Shown here: one piece after another, positions 1 to 8,382 of the stretch | Layout of the letters: each line of letters begins with the position of its first letter | Numbering within the stretch: position 1 is the first letter of the stretch | DNA from: Variovorax paradoxus | GTDB taxonomy: Bacteria; Pseudomonadota; Gammaproteobacteria; Burkholderiales; Burkholderiaceae_C | Assembly (NCBI RefSeq): GCF_018614875.1 | Contig: NZ_JAGGNW010000011.1 | Span: 620,001-684,000 of the forward strand | DNA: 64,000 nucleotides | Direction of reading: 5' to 3' | Program-made: the position numbers and the translations under genes | Notes under the pieces: generated by a model | Told to the model about the DNA's origin: nothing | Databases searched by the model: none | What the model saw: only the letters and a program-made list of their open reading frames with translations

Positions 1-1629
1 CACGGGGTCTTCGCTGCCGGCCTTGGCGTGCCCGACGGCGGCCATGCGAGCCCACATCCAGGCCAGACAGACATGCCCGCAGAGACGCAGATAGGGCACG
101 GCCACACTTCCGACCAGATCAGGATCGCTGGCGGCTGACTTCGCAATCTGGCGCGTGACCATGTCAAGGGTCTTGGCGGCGCTGCCCAATTCGGACAGCA
201 AGGGCCGCAGCTGCTCGCTGCCACTCTCCTGCTCGATGAAGCCAGCGATGTCGCGCGCCAGCAGCCGGAGGCGCTCGCCCCCGTCCATCAGTACCTTGCG
301 GCCGAGCAGGTCCATGGCCTGAATGCCGTTGGCGCCTTCGTACAGCGGGATGATTCGCGCATCCCTCAGATGCTGCTCGACGCCGGTCTCGCGGATGAAG
401 CCATGGCCGCCGAAAACCTGAATGGCCAGGCTCGTGCACTCCACCGCGCAGTCACTGACGAAGGCTTTCACGATCGGCGTCACCAGTGCGAGGCGTTCGC
501 CTGCTTCGGCGTCTCCCCTGTGCGCAAGATCGTGCTGCAGAGACGCCCAGGCGATCAGCGCCCGGCTGCCTTCGACATAGGCCTTCTGGACCAGCAGCAT
601 GCGGCGCACGTCGGCGTGCCGGATGATCGCGTCCGGGCCTGCACCGAGGCCGCCTGCACCTGCGCGTCCTTGGCGGCGTTCTTCGGCATAGGCCAGCGCC
701 TTCTGGTAGGCGGCCTGCATCTGCCCGAGCGCAGAGATGCCCACGCCCAGCCGTGCGTGGTTCATCATCACGAACATCGCGGCCAGTCCCTTGCCGGCCT
801 CGCCGACCAGCCATCCACGCGCGCCATCGAAGTTCATCGTGCAGGTGGAATTGGCGCGAATGCCCATCTTGTGCTCGATCGAGCCGCAGGTGACCGGATT
901 GCGCTCGAGCAGATGTCCGTCGTCGTCATGCAGGAACTTGGGCACGACAAAGAGCGAGATTCCTTTGGTGCCCGATGGCGCATCGGGCAGGCGCGCCAGC
1001 ACCAGGTGCACGATGTTCTCGGTCAGGTCCTGCTCGCCGCCGGAGATGAAGATCTTGGTTCCGGTGAGATCGAAAGACCCGTTCATGTTCGGCACGGCTC
1101 GCGTGCGCAGCAGGCCCAGGTCGGTGCCGGCGTGAGGCTCGGTGAGGCACATCGTGCCGGCCCATTGACCGCTTGCGATGCGTGGGAGATAGAGCTTGCG
1201 TTGTTGCGCGTCACCATTGGCAGCCAGGCAGATGTATGCCGCGTTGGACATGCCCGGATAGGAAGTCCATGCCATGTTGGCACCGGAGAAGATCTCCGCG
1301 ACCAGACCATGCAGCACGAAGGGCATGTCCTGACCGCCGTCTTCCGTGGCGCAACCCATCGAGGTCCAGCCTGCCTCGCAGTACTGCTGATAGGCCTCGC
1401 GAAACCCGGCCGGCGTGCGCACCTCGCCTGGAGCAGGCATCGAGCAGCCCGCTTCGTCGCCGCTGCGATTCAACGGGGAGATCACCTCCCGGGAGAAGGT
1501 CGCCGCCGCCTCGAGGATGGGATCGATGATGTCGCTCGACAGGTCGGCGCCTGGAAGCTGCTGCGAAACATCCAGCAGGTCGCACAGCAGGAAGCGAATG
1601 TCCCGCACGGGGGCTGCATAGCCGGTCAT
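1..1629 (-). CDS. Acyl-CoA dehydrogenase, DmdC-like large form (3' end cut by window)
   Basis: Flavin-dependent alpha,beta-dehydrogenation of an acyl-CoA, passing electrons to ETF. The frame is open from the ATG at 1629 to base 1, giving 543 codons without a stop. The N-terminus (TGYAAPVRDIRFLL) and the order of an acyl-CoA dehydrogenase N domain, middle domain (MCLTEPHAGTDLG) and C domain match the roughly 590-600 residue family that includes 3-methylmercaptopropionyl-CoA dehydrogenase. The likely catalytic base is Glu431 in LYEGANGIQAMDL. The start overlaps the stop of the upstream ligase by 4 bp (ATGA), so the two are probably translationally coupled. The true substrate cannot be read from sequence; the neighbours suggest a fatty or aryl-alkyl acyl-CoA. 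About 50 C-terminal residues lie outside the window. Confidence 0.9.
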   Translation of the reverse strand, partial: MTGYAAPVRDIRFLLCDLLDVSQQLPGADLSSDIIDPILEAAATFSREVISPLNRSGDEAGCSMPAPGEVRTPAGFREAYQQYCEAGWTSMGCATEDGGQDMPFVLHGLVAEIFSGANMAWTSYPGMSNAAYICLAANGDAQQRKLYLPRIASGQWAGTMCLTEPHAGTDLGLLRTRAVPNMNGSFDLTGTKIFISGGEQDLTENIVHLVLARLPDAPSGTKGISLFVVPKFLHDDDGHLLERNPVTCGSIEHKMGIRANSTCTMNFDGARGWLVGEAGKGLAAMFVMMNHARLGVGISALGQMQAAYQKALAYAEERRQGRAGAGGLGAGPDAIIRHADVRRMLLVQKAYVEGSRALIAWASLQHDLAHRGDAEAGERLALVTPIVKAFVSDCAVECTSLAIQVFGGHGFIRETGVEQHLRDARIIPLYEGANGIQAMDLLGRKVLMDGGERLRLLARDIAGFIEQESGSEQLRPLLSELGSAAKTLDMVTRQIAKSAASDPDLVGSVAVPYLRLCGHVCLAWMWARMAAVGHAKAGSEDPV

Positions 1630-3239
1630 TGCGCCTCCGCCTTGGTCAGGTCGCGCAGGCTTCTGCGCAGGATCTTGCCCACCGGAGACTTCGGCAGCTC
1701 CTTCATGAGTGTGATGTGACGCGGAATCTTGTAGGCAGCCAGGTTGACGCGGCAGTGCGCCTCGATTTGATCGGGCGTGAGTTGCGGATCGCGAGCAACA
1801 ACGAACAGGTGCGGAACCTCGCCGCGCCGATCGTCAGGCACGCCTATGCAAGCACATTCGCCGACCTGGTCCATCTTTGCCACCACGGCCTCGATCTCGT
1901 TCGGATAGACATTGAAACCGCTCACCAGAATCATGTCCTTCTTGCGATCGACCATCCTCAACAAGCCGGTCTCGTCCATCGTCACGATGTCGCCGGTGCG
2001 GAACCAGCCATCGGCCGTGAATGCCCGGCGCGTTTCTTCCTCACGGTGCCAATAGCCGGCGAACAGCTGCGGGCCCTTCAGCAGCAGTTCCCCCGGCTCG
2101 CCCAGAGGCACATCGCGGTCTTCGGCGTCGACCACGCGGGCGTCTGTCGACGGCACCGGCCGGCCCAGTGCGCCATTGGTGCCCGGGAAGTTGAAGCACG
2201 CGCTCGGTGAGGTCTCGGTCAATCCATAGGCCTCCGTGATGGGCGGGCCGCCCGCTGCCTCCCAACGCTGCGCCACTGCCTCCTGGGTCGATGCGCCCGC
2301 ACCCGAGACTGTGCGTGTCTTCGAGAAGTCGACCTGCTTGAGCATCGGCGCGGCAACCAAGGCATTGAACAGGGTGTTGATCCCGAGAATGGTTTCGAAT
2401 GGCCCGGCCAGCAGCTCGCCGAACAGCTGCTGTGGATCGCGTGGGTCGGGCACGAGCCTGTTGTTGGCACCCCGCCAGATCGCGCTCAGGGCGCTGGCCA
2501 AGGGATAGATGTGATAAAGCGGAAGCGGCGTGATCAACGACGTGCCGGGCTCGCGCAATTCGGCAGGCATCCATGCGGCAATCTGCATGAGGCTGGCGTA
2601 GACGCTGCGATGCGTCAGCATCGCACCCTTGGAGACCCCGGTTGTTCCACCCGTGTACTGCAGGAATGCGAGGTCGTTGGTCGATACGGTCACTGGCTGC
2701 AGCGGCCGATCCCGGCCCTGCGCAACAGCGGCAGCGATGGTTATCGGCCCGGCATCGGCTGTTGCTTCTTCGAATGCTCCCTTGACCTTGGTGCGGATCA
2801 GCACCTTCAACTGCATGCCGGAGACGGCCTGTTCGACCGTCGGCAGCTGCGTGTCCCCGGCTACGACGGCGCTGACATCGGCATCACGCAACTGCTGCTG
2901 CATCTCGCGAGCCGTGTACAACGGATTGACCGGCACGACGACCAGGCCTGAACGCAAGGCCGCCGCAGCCGCGACTATGAACGCCGGGCAGTTGGGCGTG
3001 ATGATCGCGACACGCTCGCCTTGGCAGAGGCCGCGCTCTTGAAGAAAGCTTGCCAGTGCTCCGGAGAGTTCTTTGACCTTGGCGAAGCTGTATTTCTCTG
3101 CCAGGCAGGTGATGGCGACGAGGTCTGCGTGCCGGGCGAACGCGTCGGAAAGCAAGCCTTGCAAGGTGGCATCGGCCGGCAGGTCGATCTCGAAGGGGAT
3201 GCCGGGTCCATAGGCGTTCTGCCAGGGTCGTGATATCAC
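1626..3239 (-). CDS. Long/medium-chain acyl-CoA synthetase (AMP-forming)
   Basis: Activates a carboxylic acid to acyl-AMP and then acyl-CoA. Visible motifs are the P-loop QYTGGTTGVSKGA, the adenylate motif ITEAYGLTETSP, the hinge GDIVTMDETGLLRMVDRKKD and the C-terminal lysine motif PKSPVGKILRR. The frame stays open further upstream, but I chose the GTG at 3239 because GGAG sits about 8 bases before it and the resulting 537 residues fit the FadD family. Thirty-two bases separate it from the 76-aa gene upstream, and its stop overlaps the acyl-CoA dehydrogenase start. It is therefore the activating enzyme of this operon. Chain length and substrate are unknown. Confidence 0.88.
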   Translation of the reverse strand: MISRPWQNAYGPGIPFEIDLPADATLQGLLSDAFARHADLVAITCLAEKYSFAKVKELSGALASFLQERGLCQGERVAIITPNCPAFIVAAAAALRSGLVVVPVNPLYTAREMQQQLRDADVSAVVAGDTQLPTVEQAVSGMQLKVLIRTKVKGAFEEATADAGPITIAAAVAQGRDRPLQPVTVSTNDLAFLQYTGGTTGVSKGAMLTHRSVYASLMQIAAWMPAELREPGTSLITPLPLYHIYPLASALSAIWRGANNRLVPDPRDPQQLFGELLAGPFETILGINTLFNALVAAPMLKQVDFSKTRTVSGAGASTQEAVAQRWEAAGGPPITEAYGLTETSPSACFNFPGTNGALGRPVPSTDARVVDAEDRDVPLGEPGELLLKGPQLFAGYWHREEETRRAFTADGWFRTGDIVTMDETGLLRMVDRKKDMILVSGFNVYPNEIEAVVAKMDQVGECACIGVPDDRRGEVPHLFVVARDPQLTPDQIEAHCRVNLAAYKIPRHITLMKELPKSPVGKILRRSLRDLTKAEAQ

Positions 3240-3271
3240 TGTTATGTCTCCATCGGATGTTGTTAGAGCCG

Positions 3272-3502
3272 TCAGGCGAAGTCCGTCTTTTGTCGCAGCG
3301 CAGCAGTGACCTCGGGTGGCGCGTACACCCGGCCGACCATGGCGCGCGCGAACAGGTAGCTGCAACGGGCGCGCTCGCTCAACTCGTCCATGACGACGTG
3401 ACCGGTCGCGTCGCACGGGCAGGTGAACTGCTTCTCTTCATGAGAAAGCGAGCGAAAGCGCAACTGATGAGCGGCAACCGGCTGGGTAGCTCCAGGGGTC
3501 AC
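3272..3502 (-). CDS. 76-aa conserved-looking hypothetical protein with a CPC motif
   Basis: A small protein I cannot assign to a family. Its ATG overlaps the stop of the HCCA-isomerase-like gene by 4 bp (ATGA), and the next gene starts 32 bases after its stop, so it sits snugly in the operon and is probably real. It contains a Cys-Pro-Cys in QFTCPCDATGH plus a third cysteine (ARCSYLF), which could bind a metal or act in redox chemistry. There is no signal peptide or membrane segment. Function unknown. Confidence 0.55.
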   Translation of the reverse strand: MTPGATQPVAAHQLRFRSLSHEEKQFTCPCDATGHVVMDELSERARCSYLFARAMVGRVYAPPEVTAALRQKTDFA

Positions 3503-4116
3503 GACTGCCTCTTCACGATCTCTTCCTCGACGTCGGCCAGCCTGTCCTTGCCGAAGAAAAGTTCATCCCCGACCAGAAAGCTCGGCGAACCGAAGGCTCC
3601 GGCGTTGAATGCCTCTTGCGTGTTCGCGAGCAGACGCTCCTTGACTTCCGGTGTCTGCGAACGAGCAATGAGCGCGTTGCTGTCGAGCCCCGCTTCATTC
3701 AGCGCTCGCACGATCACTGCAGGATCGTCCATCTTCAGGCCTTGTTCCCACATATGACGGAAGACCGACTGGACGTAGTGCTCGAAGCAGCCTTCGAATT
3801 GCGCGGCAACCGCGCCGCGCATGATCTGCAGCGTATTCACCGGCCAGTACGGGTTGTGCCTGAGGCTCTTGATGTCGTGCCTGCGCACGAATCGCTCTGT
3901 CTCCAGGCGGTCGTACTCGGGCTTGTTCTTGATTCCCGCAAAGGCTTCAGCTGGCGACCGGTTGCCGGTCAGCTTGAAAAGTCCGCCCAGCAGGATGGGC
4001 ACGTACTCGAACTTCGTGCCTGTGCGCGCCTCGATCTGTGGAATGACCACGTGCGAGAGGTAGGCATTGGGGCTGCCGAAGTCGAAAAGGAACTTGGGTT
4101 GATGCAGAACTGTCAT
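3499..4116 (-). CDS. 2-hydroxychromene-2-carboxylate isomerase / DsbA-like (kappa-GST) family protein
   Basis: A 205-residue thioredoxin-fold protein of the HCCA isomerase/kappa-class GST type. The N-terminal FDFGSPNAYL places a serine where kappa enzymes activate glutathione, and the C-terminal GAFGSPSFLVGDELFFGKDRL is the family's typical cis-Pro and substrate-loop region. The canonical member isomerises 2-hydroxychromene-2-carboxylate in naphthalene degradation, but many relatives sit in acyl-CoA operons with unknown roles. Here it lies between an SDR and an acyl-CoA ligase and overlaps the next gene by 4 bp. A glutathione-dependent isomerisation in the same pathway is a reasonable inference only. 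Confidence 0.82.
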   Translation of the reverse strand: MTVLHQPKFLFDFGSPNAYLSHVVIPQIEARTGTKFEYVPILLGGLFKLTGNRSPAEAFAGIKNKPEYDRLETERFVRRHDIKSLRHNPYWPVNTLQIMRGAVAAQFEGCFEHYVQSVFRHMWEQGLKMDDPAVIVRALNEAGLDSNALIARSQTPEVKERLLANTQEAFNAGAFGSPSFLVGDELFFGKDRLADVEEEIVKRQS

Positions 4117-4143
4117 GGTGTCGTCTCCTGATCCAATCGCTCT

Positions 4144-4872
4144 TCAGAACCTTTCCATCCAGGGCCTCAAGTCCAGCTCGTGCGTCCAGGCATCGCGCGA
4201 CTGTTGGTGCAGGTTCCAGTAGGCGTTGGCAATCGAGGCGGGCTGCACGATTCCATCCTGGTCCTTCATCGCATACCGCTCCGGGAAGTTGTCGCGGATG
4301 AACGCCGTATCGATGGCCGCATCGATCACCGGGTGCGCGACGTGAATGCCCTTGGGACCCAGCTCGCGGGCCATGCTTTGAGCAAGGGCGCGCAGTGCAT
4401 GCTTTGCGCCGGCAAATGCGGCAAAACCTTCGCCGCCTCGCAAGCTCGCCGTAGCGCCGGTGAAGATGATGGTTCCGCGGCCTCGTGGCAGCATGACCTT
4501 GGCTGTCTCGCGCCCCATCAGAAAGCCACCCAGGCAAGCCATCTCCCATACCTTGGTGTAGACGCGAGTCGTGGTGTCGGCAATGCCGAAGCGCACGTTG
4601 GCGCCAATGTTGAAAACCGCTACCTCGATGGGCGCGATCTCCTTTTCGATCTGCTGCACCAGCGAAACCATGTCCTCTTCCTTGCGAGCGTCGGAGCCGA
4701 ATCCGTGCGCTTCGCCGCCCTCGGCCCTGATCTGGTCGACCAGGGGCTGGAGCTTGTCGCTTGTGCGGCGAGTCACGCACGCGACATAGCCTTCCTTCGC
4801 AAATCGCCTGGCAATGGCGCCCCCGGTTGCATCACCGGCTCCCACCACCAGAATGGCTTTCTTGCCTGTCAT
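4144..4872 (-). CDS. SDR-family protein with Phe in place of the catalytic Tyr
   Basis: A 242-residue Rossmann protein of the short-chain dehydrogenase family. The nucleotide motif is GAGDATGGAIARRF, and the active-site serine strand reads FTGATASLRGG. The usual YxxxK is FAGAK, so the catalytic tyrosine is phenylalanine while the lysine is kept. This may mark an altered reaction or a non-redox role. It is the first gene of the minus-strand operon running to the acyl-CoA dehydrogenase. The operator at 4899-4919 lies about 26 bases upstream of its ATG, so it is probably controlled by the TetR gene at 5993-6559. Confidence 0.85.
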   Translation of the reverse strand: MTGKKAILVVGAGDATGGAIARRFAKEGYVACVTRRTSDKLQPLVDQIRAEGGEAHGFGSDARKEEDMVSLVQQIEKEIAPIEVAVFNIGANVRFGIADTTTRVYTKVWEMACLGGFLMGRETAKVMLPRGRGTIIFTGATASLRGGEGFAAFAGAKHALRALAQSMARELGPKGIHVAHPVIDAAIDTAFIRDNFPERYAMKDQDGIVQPASIANAYWNLHQQSRDAWTHELDLRPWMERF

Positions 4873-4898
4873 GTGTCTTGCTCCGTGTTAATAGATTA

Positions 4899-4919
4899 CG
4901 ATCGTTTGGCAAACGAACG
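4899..4919. promoter_or_regulatory. TetR-type operator, copy A
   Basis: Arms CGATCGTT and AACGAACG separated by TGGCA. It matches copy B at 6603-6623 in arm sequence and spacing, with one arm mismatch. It lies between the SDR operon start (4872, leftward) and the enoyl-CoA hydratase start (5157, rightward), so it could control both. Binding by the nearby TetR protein is inferred. Confidence 0.7.
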
Positions 4920-5156
4920 GTATGCCATCTCTGAAGCACTGTCAACACTCGAGCAAAAAAAGACGAGGCCGACCGCTTTGTTCAGTTCGACGAACATCTC
5001 GGGAAGCTGCAACCGCGCTTTCAATCCGTAGGTTCCCGCTTGACCGAACCGGACCGGCCTCATAACCTATCGATCGTCCTGCAAAGAGACCTATCGCATG
5101 AGAGTGCGCTGCTCGTCATCGAGCAACCTCAACCCCTTCACCTAGGAAACATCATC

Positions 5157-5930
5157 TTGAGCAACGATGTGCTGGTTCACGACAACGCAGGCTTGTGCAC
5201 GATCTCCTTCAATCGGCTCGAGCGCAAGAATTCGATCACCCCGGGCATGTACGCGACCTTGGCCGAAGCACTGAGCAAAGCCGCAAGCGATCCAACGGTG
5301 CGTGTTGCGGTGCTGCAAGGCCACCAAACGGTGTTTTCCGCGGGCAACGATCTGGGTGACTTCGCCAATGCGTCGGCAACAAGCACCGAATCACCGGCGT
5401 TCCCTTTCATGCGCGCGCTGGCAACCTTTCCCAAGCCATTGCTGGCCGCCGTCTGCGGCCCCGCAGTGGGCATCGGCACGACGATGCTCCTGCACTGCGA
5501 CATGGTGTACGCAGGCGACAACGCGGTGTTCTCGATGCCTTTCGTGAATCTCGGGCTGTGCCCCGAGGCAGCCTCGAGCATGCTGCTGCCGCAGGTGTTC
5601 GGCTACCAGCGGGCCGCCGAATGTCTACTGCTTGGCGAACCGTTCACGGCGCAAGTCGCGCTGGGTCTCGGCCTGGTCAACAAGGTGCTCCCCTCGGCGG
5701 AAGTCAATGCCTATGCGCAGGCGCAAGCCACCAAGCTCAGCGCGAAACCGTTGAACAGCCTGCTGGAAATCAAGCGGCTGTTGAAGAAGGGGCAGTCGGC
5801 TGCTGTCCTTCAGCAAATGGCTGACGAAGGCGAGATCTTCAAGCGGATGTTGATGGAACCCGCGGCGAAGGAAGCGTTCAGCGCGTTCAGGGAAAAGCGC
5901 AAGCCCGACTTCTCCAGGATTCAGCGTTGA
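5157..5930 (+). CDS. Enoyl-CoA hydratase/isomerase family protein
   Basis: Crotonase-fold enzyme acting on enoyl-CoA. AGNDLGDF forms part of the first oxyanion loop, and PAVGIGTTMLLHCDMVYA the second. NLGLCPEAASS places a glutamate where delta3,delta2-enoyl-CoA isomerases (ECI2-like) carry their catalytic acid, so isomerase activity is at least as likely as hydratase. The frame is open from 5040, but the TTG at 5157 follows AGGAAA at good spacing and gives the family-typical 257 residues. It is divergent from the acyl-CoA operon across a shared operator and convergent with the TetR gene, so it probably belongs to the same pathway. Confidence 0.85.
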   Translation: MSNDVLVHDNAGLCTISFNRLERKNSITPGMYATLAEALSKAASDPTVRVAVLQGHQTVFSAGNDLGDFANASATSTESPAFPFMRALATFPKPLLAAVCGPAVGIGTTMLLHCDMVYAGDNAVFSMPFVNLGLCPEAASSMLLPQVFGYQRAAECLLLGEPFTAQVALGLGLVNKVLPSAEVNAYAQAQATKLSAKPLNSLLEIKRLLKKGQSAAVLQQMADEGEIFKRMLMEPAAKEAFSAFREKRKPDFSRIQR

Positions 5931-5945
5931 CCCTTCGAACATCGC

Positions 5946-5982
5946 AAGACCCGGCGCGATTGCCCCCTGCGGCACCGGGCTT
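5946..5982. terminator. Possible bidirectional terminator hairpin
   Basis: AAG-A-CCCGG at 5946 can pair with CCGGGCTT at 5975-5982, with one bulged A. It lies between the convergent hydratase and TetR genes. There is no clear T-run, so the call is weak. Confidence 0.3.
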
Positions 5983-5992
5983 GCTCTGCCTG

Positions 5993-6559
5993 CTACTTCT
6001 GCACGTCTTGCTGCGTCTTCTCCAGAAAGCGCCGACTTGATGCCAATATCTCCTGGCGAGTGCGCTCGCTTTCAACGACCCGAGCGACCACCAAGGCGCC
6101 TACGCATTGAGCTATGAGTGCCCAGGCAGCATCGTCGTTGCCAAGGCGCTCGGACCAGGCGCCCTGCAAACGCTTCAACGAGCGCTCGACGCGCGCCTTC
6201 ACCTGAGGCGACGACCTGGCGATCTCGGGCCCCAAGGTGGGTAGCACACACCCTTCCTCAGGATGAGAGGCGTGGTAGGTACTCAGGTAGCTCCGCAGCC
6301 GCTTTGCGACGTGATCCTGCGGAGCGTTCTCGTCGCCGGCCAGCATTTCGGTGCTGAGATCGAGTTCACGCTCGATCATGGCTGCAAACAGTTCGCCCTT
6401 GGAACCGAAGTGACTGTAGAACGCACCACCGGTGAGCCCGATCGAGGTCATGAAAGTGTCGACACCGGTGCTGTCGAAGCCCTCCTTCTTGGCAATGGCG
6501 CGACTGCTGTCCAGCAGCTTCTCGCGCGTCTCCTGCTTGTGCGTGGCGGAGTAGCGCAT
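5993..6559 (-). CDS. TetR/AcrR-family transcriptional regulator
   Basis: A 188-residue repressor-type protein. The N-terminal helix-turn-helix spans roughly residues 8-55 (REKLLDSSRAIAKKEG ... GLTGGAFYSHFGSKGELF), and the C-terminal half is a ligand domain of the TetR_C YcdC/AcrR-like kind. The start at 6559 (MRYSATHKQ) is chosen over upstream in-frame starts because those would put the N-terminus across the operator at 6603-6623. Matching palindromes in front of this gene and in front of the SDR/acyl-CoA operon suggest autoregulation plus control of that operon, probably relieved by an acyl-CoA or related ligand. Confidence 0.88.
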   Translation of the reverse strand: MRYSATHKQETREKLLDSSRAIAKKEGFDSTGVDTFMTSIGLTGGAFYSHFGSKGELFAAMIERELDLSTEMLAGDENAPQDHVAKRLRSYLSTYHASHPEEGCVLPTLGPEIARSSPQVKARVERSLKRLQGAWSERLGNDDAAWALIAQCVGALVVARVVESERTRQEILASSRRFLEKTQQDVQK

Positions 6560-6602
6560 GGGTGGAGTCCTTGGAAAATTGGATGCGGCGATGATACCAT
6601 TC

Positions 6603-6623
6603 CGATCGTTCACCAAACGATCG
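6603..6623. promoter_or_regulatory. TetR-type operator, copy B
   Basis: A perfect palindrome, CGATCGTT-CACCA-AACGATCG, with 8-bp arms and a 5-bp spacer. It lies 44 bases upstream of the TetR start at 6559. It has the same architecture as copy A at 4899-4919. Confidence 0.72.
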
Positions 6624-6717
6624 TTCCAAGATGGGCTGACAAGCTCCAAATCTCCGATGTCTACGAACATGTTCGCAGGGCTCTACCCGAAGGTGATGCA
6701 GGACGGCGATATGCGCC

Positions 6718-7386
6718 CTATGCCTCCTTGGTCAACCCCCGCATCAATGCCAGCAATGCGTGCTCGAGGTCTTGCTCGAAGTCGTAGCGCAGGCTCTCGA
6801 GGCCGGGTTGCTCGATCACCTGCGCTGCAAGCTCTGCCGGGTTGCTCAGAGGCCATATCCCGATGATCAGCGGCAGCGCGTGCCGAATGAGGCGTTCGAA
6901 GGCATGCACCGGTATGCCGGGCACGCGGGCATGGAAATCCAGCGCCGTCTGTTGCCGCACGGCAAGCAGGTTGCGCTTGAATTCGATCATGCGTTCGAGC
7001 GACACGTTGCGCTCGAGGATCGACGGCAGGACGCTGGTCAGCCGGCAGAGCAGCGGCCTTGCGGCGATGGTTGCGGCGAAGGTGCGCGCGATGTGTTCAA
7101 TGGTCGAACCCTTCTTGCCGCCACGAGCCAGTGCCACGCCGAGTTCGGCGTGCCAGCCTACGTATTCCTCGACGAGGACATCCATCAGTACGGCCTCGCT
7201 GCTTTCGAAATACCGGTAGACGTTCGACTTGGTCATCTGCGCCTGGCGCGCGAGTTCGTTGATTCCCAGATCGAGGGCGGTTGGGCTCTGGCTCAGCATC
7301 TCTCGGGCGGTGGCCAGCAGATGGCGGCGTCGCTCTTCCTTCTGCTCGGCGGAGCGGGCGCGCACATAGGGGATTGGCAAGTTCAT
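6718..7386 (-). CDS. TetR-family transcriptional regulator
   Basis: A 222-residue TetR protein. The N-terminal HTH is MLSQSPTALDLGINELARQAQMTKSNVYRYFESSEA, roughly residues 30-66 in two runs, followed by an all-helical ligand domain with an FxRLIRHALPLIIGIWP segment. It is divergent from the SDR gene at 7521, and the intergenic region carries two near-identical 13-bp palindromes around a TATAAT, as expected for a locally acting repressor. It runs in the same direction as the TetR gene at 5993 but is separated from it by about 160 bases holding that gene's operator. Confidence 0.87.
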   Translation of the reverse strand: MNLPIPYVRARSAEQKEERRRHLLATAREMLSQSPTALDLGINELARQAQMTKSNVYRYFESSEAVLMDVLVEEYVGWHAELGVALARGGKKGSTIEHIARTFAATIAARPLLCRLTSVLPSILERNVSLERMIEFKRNLLAVRQQTALDFHARVPGIPVHAFERLIRHALPLIIGIWPLSNPAELAAQVIEQPGLESLRYDFEQDLEHALLALMRGLTKEA

Positions 7387-7403
7387 GCGGGAATGGCAGT
7401 TCG

Positions 7404-7448
7404 TTCACTAAAAGACCATTGGTCTGCTATAATACAGACCGTCGGTCT
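7404..7448 (+). promoter_or_regulatory. Promoter flanked by two 13-bp TetR-type operators
   Basis: A -10 TATAAT lies at 7428-7433, with a weak -35 TTCACT at 7404-7409. AGACCATTGGTCT (7413-7425) lies in the spacer and AGACCGTCGGTCT (7436-7448) just downstream of the -10, with centres 23 bp apart. Occupancy of either site would block RNA polymerase. The likely binder is the TetR protein encoded at 6718-7386. Confidence 0.72.
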
Positions 7449-7520
7449 TCAATCTTGCCTGAAAGCAACGATGCCGACCACCGCACCCACTTCACTGTGA
7501 TTTCAACCAAGGCAAACATC

Positions 7521-8306
7521 ATGGCTACAAACGTCGACTCATGGGTTCTCATCACTGGAGCGTCCAGTGGTTTTGGCGAAGAGTTCGCCAGGCAATATGC
7601 GGCGAAGGGCCACCCGCTGATTCTGGTCGCCCGCCGGCTGGACCGACTGCAAGCCCTGGCCGCGGCGCTGCAGCAGGAATACGGCGTCAAGGTCATCGTG
7701 GAGCAAGTCAACCTGTCGGACATGTCCGCGGTCACCGGGTTGCACGCGAGTCTTCGCGAGCGCGCAATCTCGGTGGAGATCCTGATCAACAACGCCGGCC
7801 ATGGCTTGCAGGGACCATTCCTCGACACGCCGATGCAGAGCGCCCTGGACATGTTGCAGTTGGACATCGCGAGCCTGACCGTCATGACCCGGCTCTTCGG
7901 CGAGGACATGCGTGGGCGGGGCCGTGGAAAGATACTGCTCGTCGCCAGCCTGTTGGCGTATTACGGCGTGGAAAACATGGCGGTGTATGGCGCAGCCAAG
8001 GCCTACGTGCTGAGCCTTGGCGATGCGTTGCACCGCGAGTTCAAACGCGATGGTGTGACTGTGACTTCGCTGTGCCCTGGCATGTCGGACACAGGCTTCG
8101 CGCAGGCTGCGAAGCAGAAGATCACGTTTGCGCTGAAGCTTCTGATGATGAAGCCGGAGCCGGTGGTGCGGGCGGGGATTCGTGCGCTGCACGCTGGGCG
8201 TATCAGTGTTGTTCCAGGCTTCAACAACAAGGCCGCCGTGGCCATGGTGTGGGCGACACCGCGATGGCTGCACCAGGCGATCTTTGCGCGCGTCATGAAC
8301 GGCTGA
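7521..8306 (+). CDS. Short-chain dehydrogenase/reductase
   Basis: A 261-residue classical SDR with cofactor motif TGASSGFGEEFAR, structural motif NNAGHG, an active-site serine in LLVASLLAYYG and the catalytic YGAAK. The closest general type is the DltE/YqjQ-like group of NADP-dependent oxidoreductases; the substrate is unknown. The ATG at 7521 follows AAGG, and the upstream in-frame extension would run through the operators at 7413-7448, so it is rejected. It is transcribed from the TATAAT promoter with twin operators and is probably repressed by the divergent TetR. Confidence 0.85.
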   Translation: MATNVDSWVLITGASSGFGEEFARQYAAKGHPLILVARRLDRLQALAAALQQEYGVKVIVEQVNLSDMSAVTGLHASLRERAISVEILINNAGHGLQGPFLDTPMQSALDMLQLDIASLTVMTRLFGEDMRGRGRGKILLVASLLAYYGVENMAVYGAAKAYVLSLGDALHREFKRDGVTVTSLCPGMSDTGFAQAAKQKITFALKLLMMKPEPVVRAGIRALHAGRISVVPGFNNKAAVAMVWATPRWLHQAIFARVMNG

Positions 8307-8382
8307 TGCTGGCTGCCTCGGCTGGCTCTACTTCGATCGTGTCGGGGACAGGTGCGCAAAGCTTCGGCTTGATAATGGGCCA

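Noticed and set aside
370..1719. 449-codon plus-strand frame
   Set aside because: Antisense to the acyl-CoA dehydrogenase, which is open to the window edge on the minus strand.
5040..5156. N-terminal extension of the enoyl-CoA hydratase
   Set aside because: It has no crotonase similarity, and TTG 5157 has the ribosome site.
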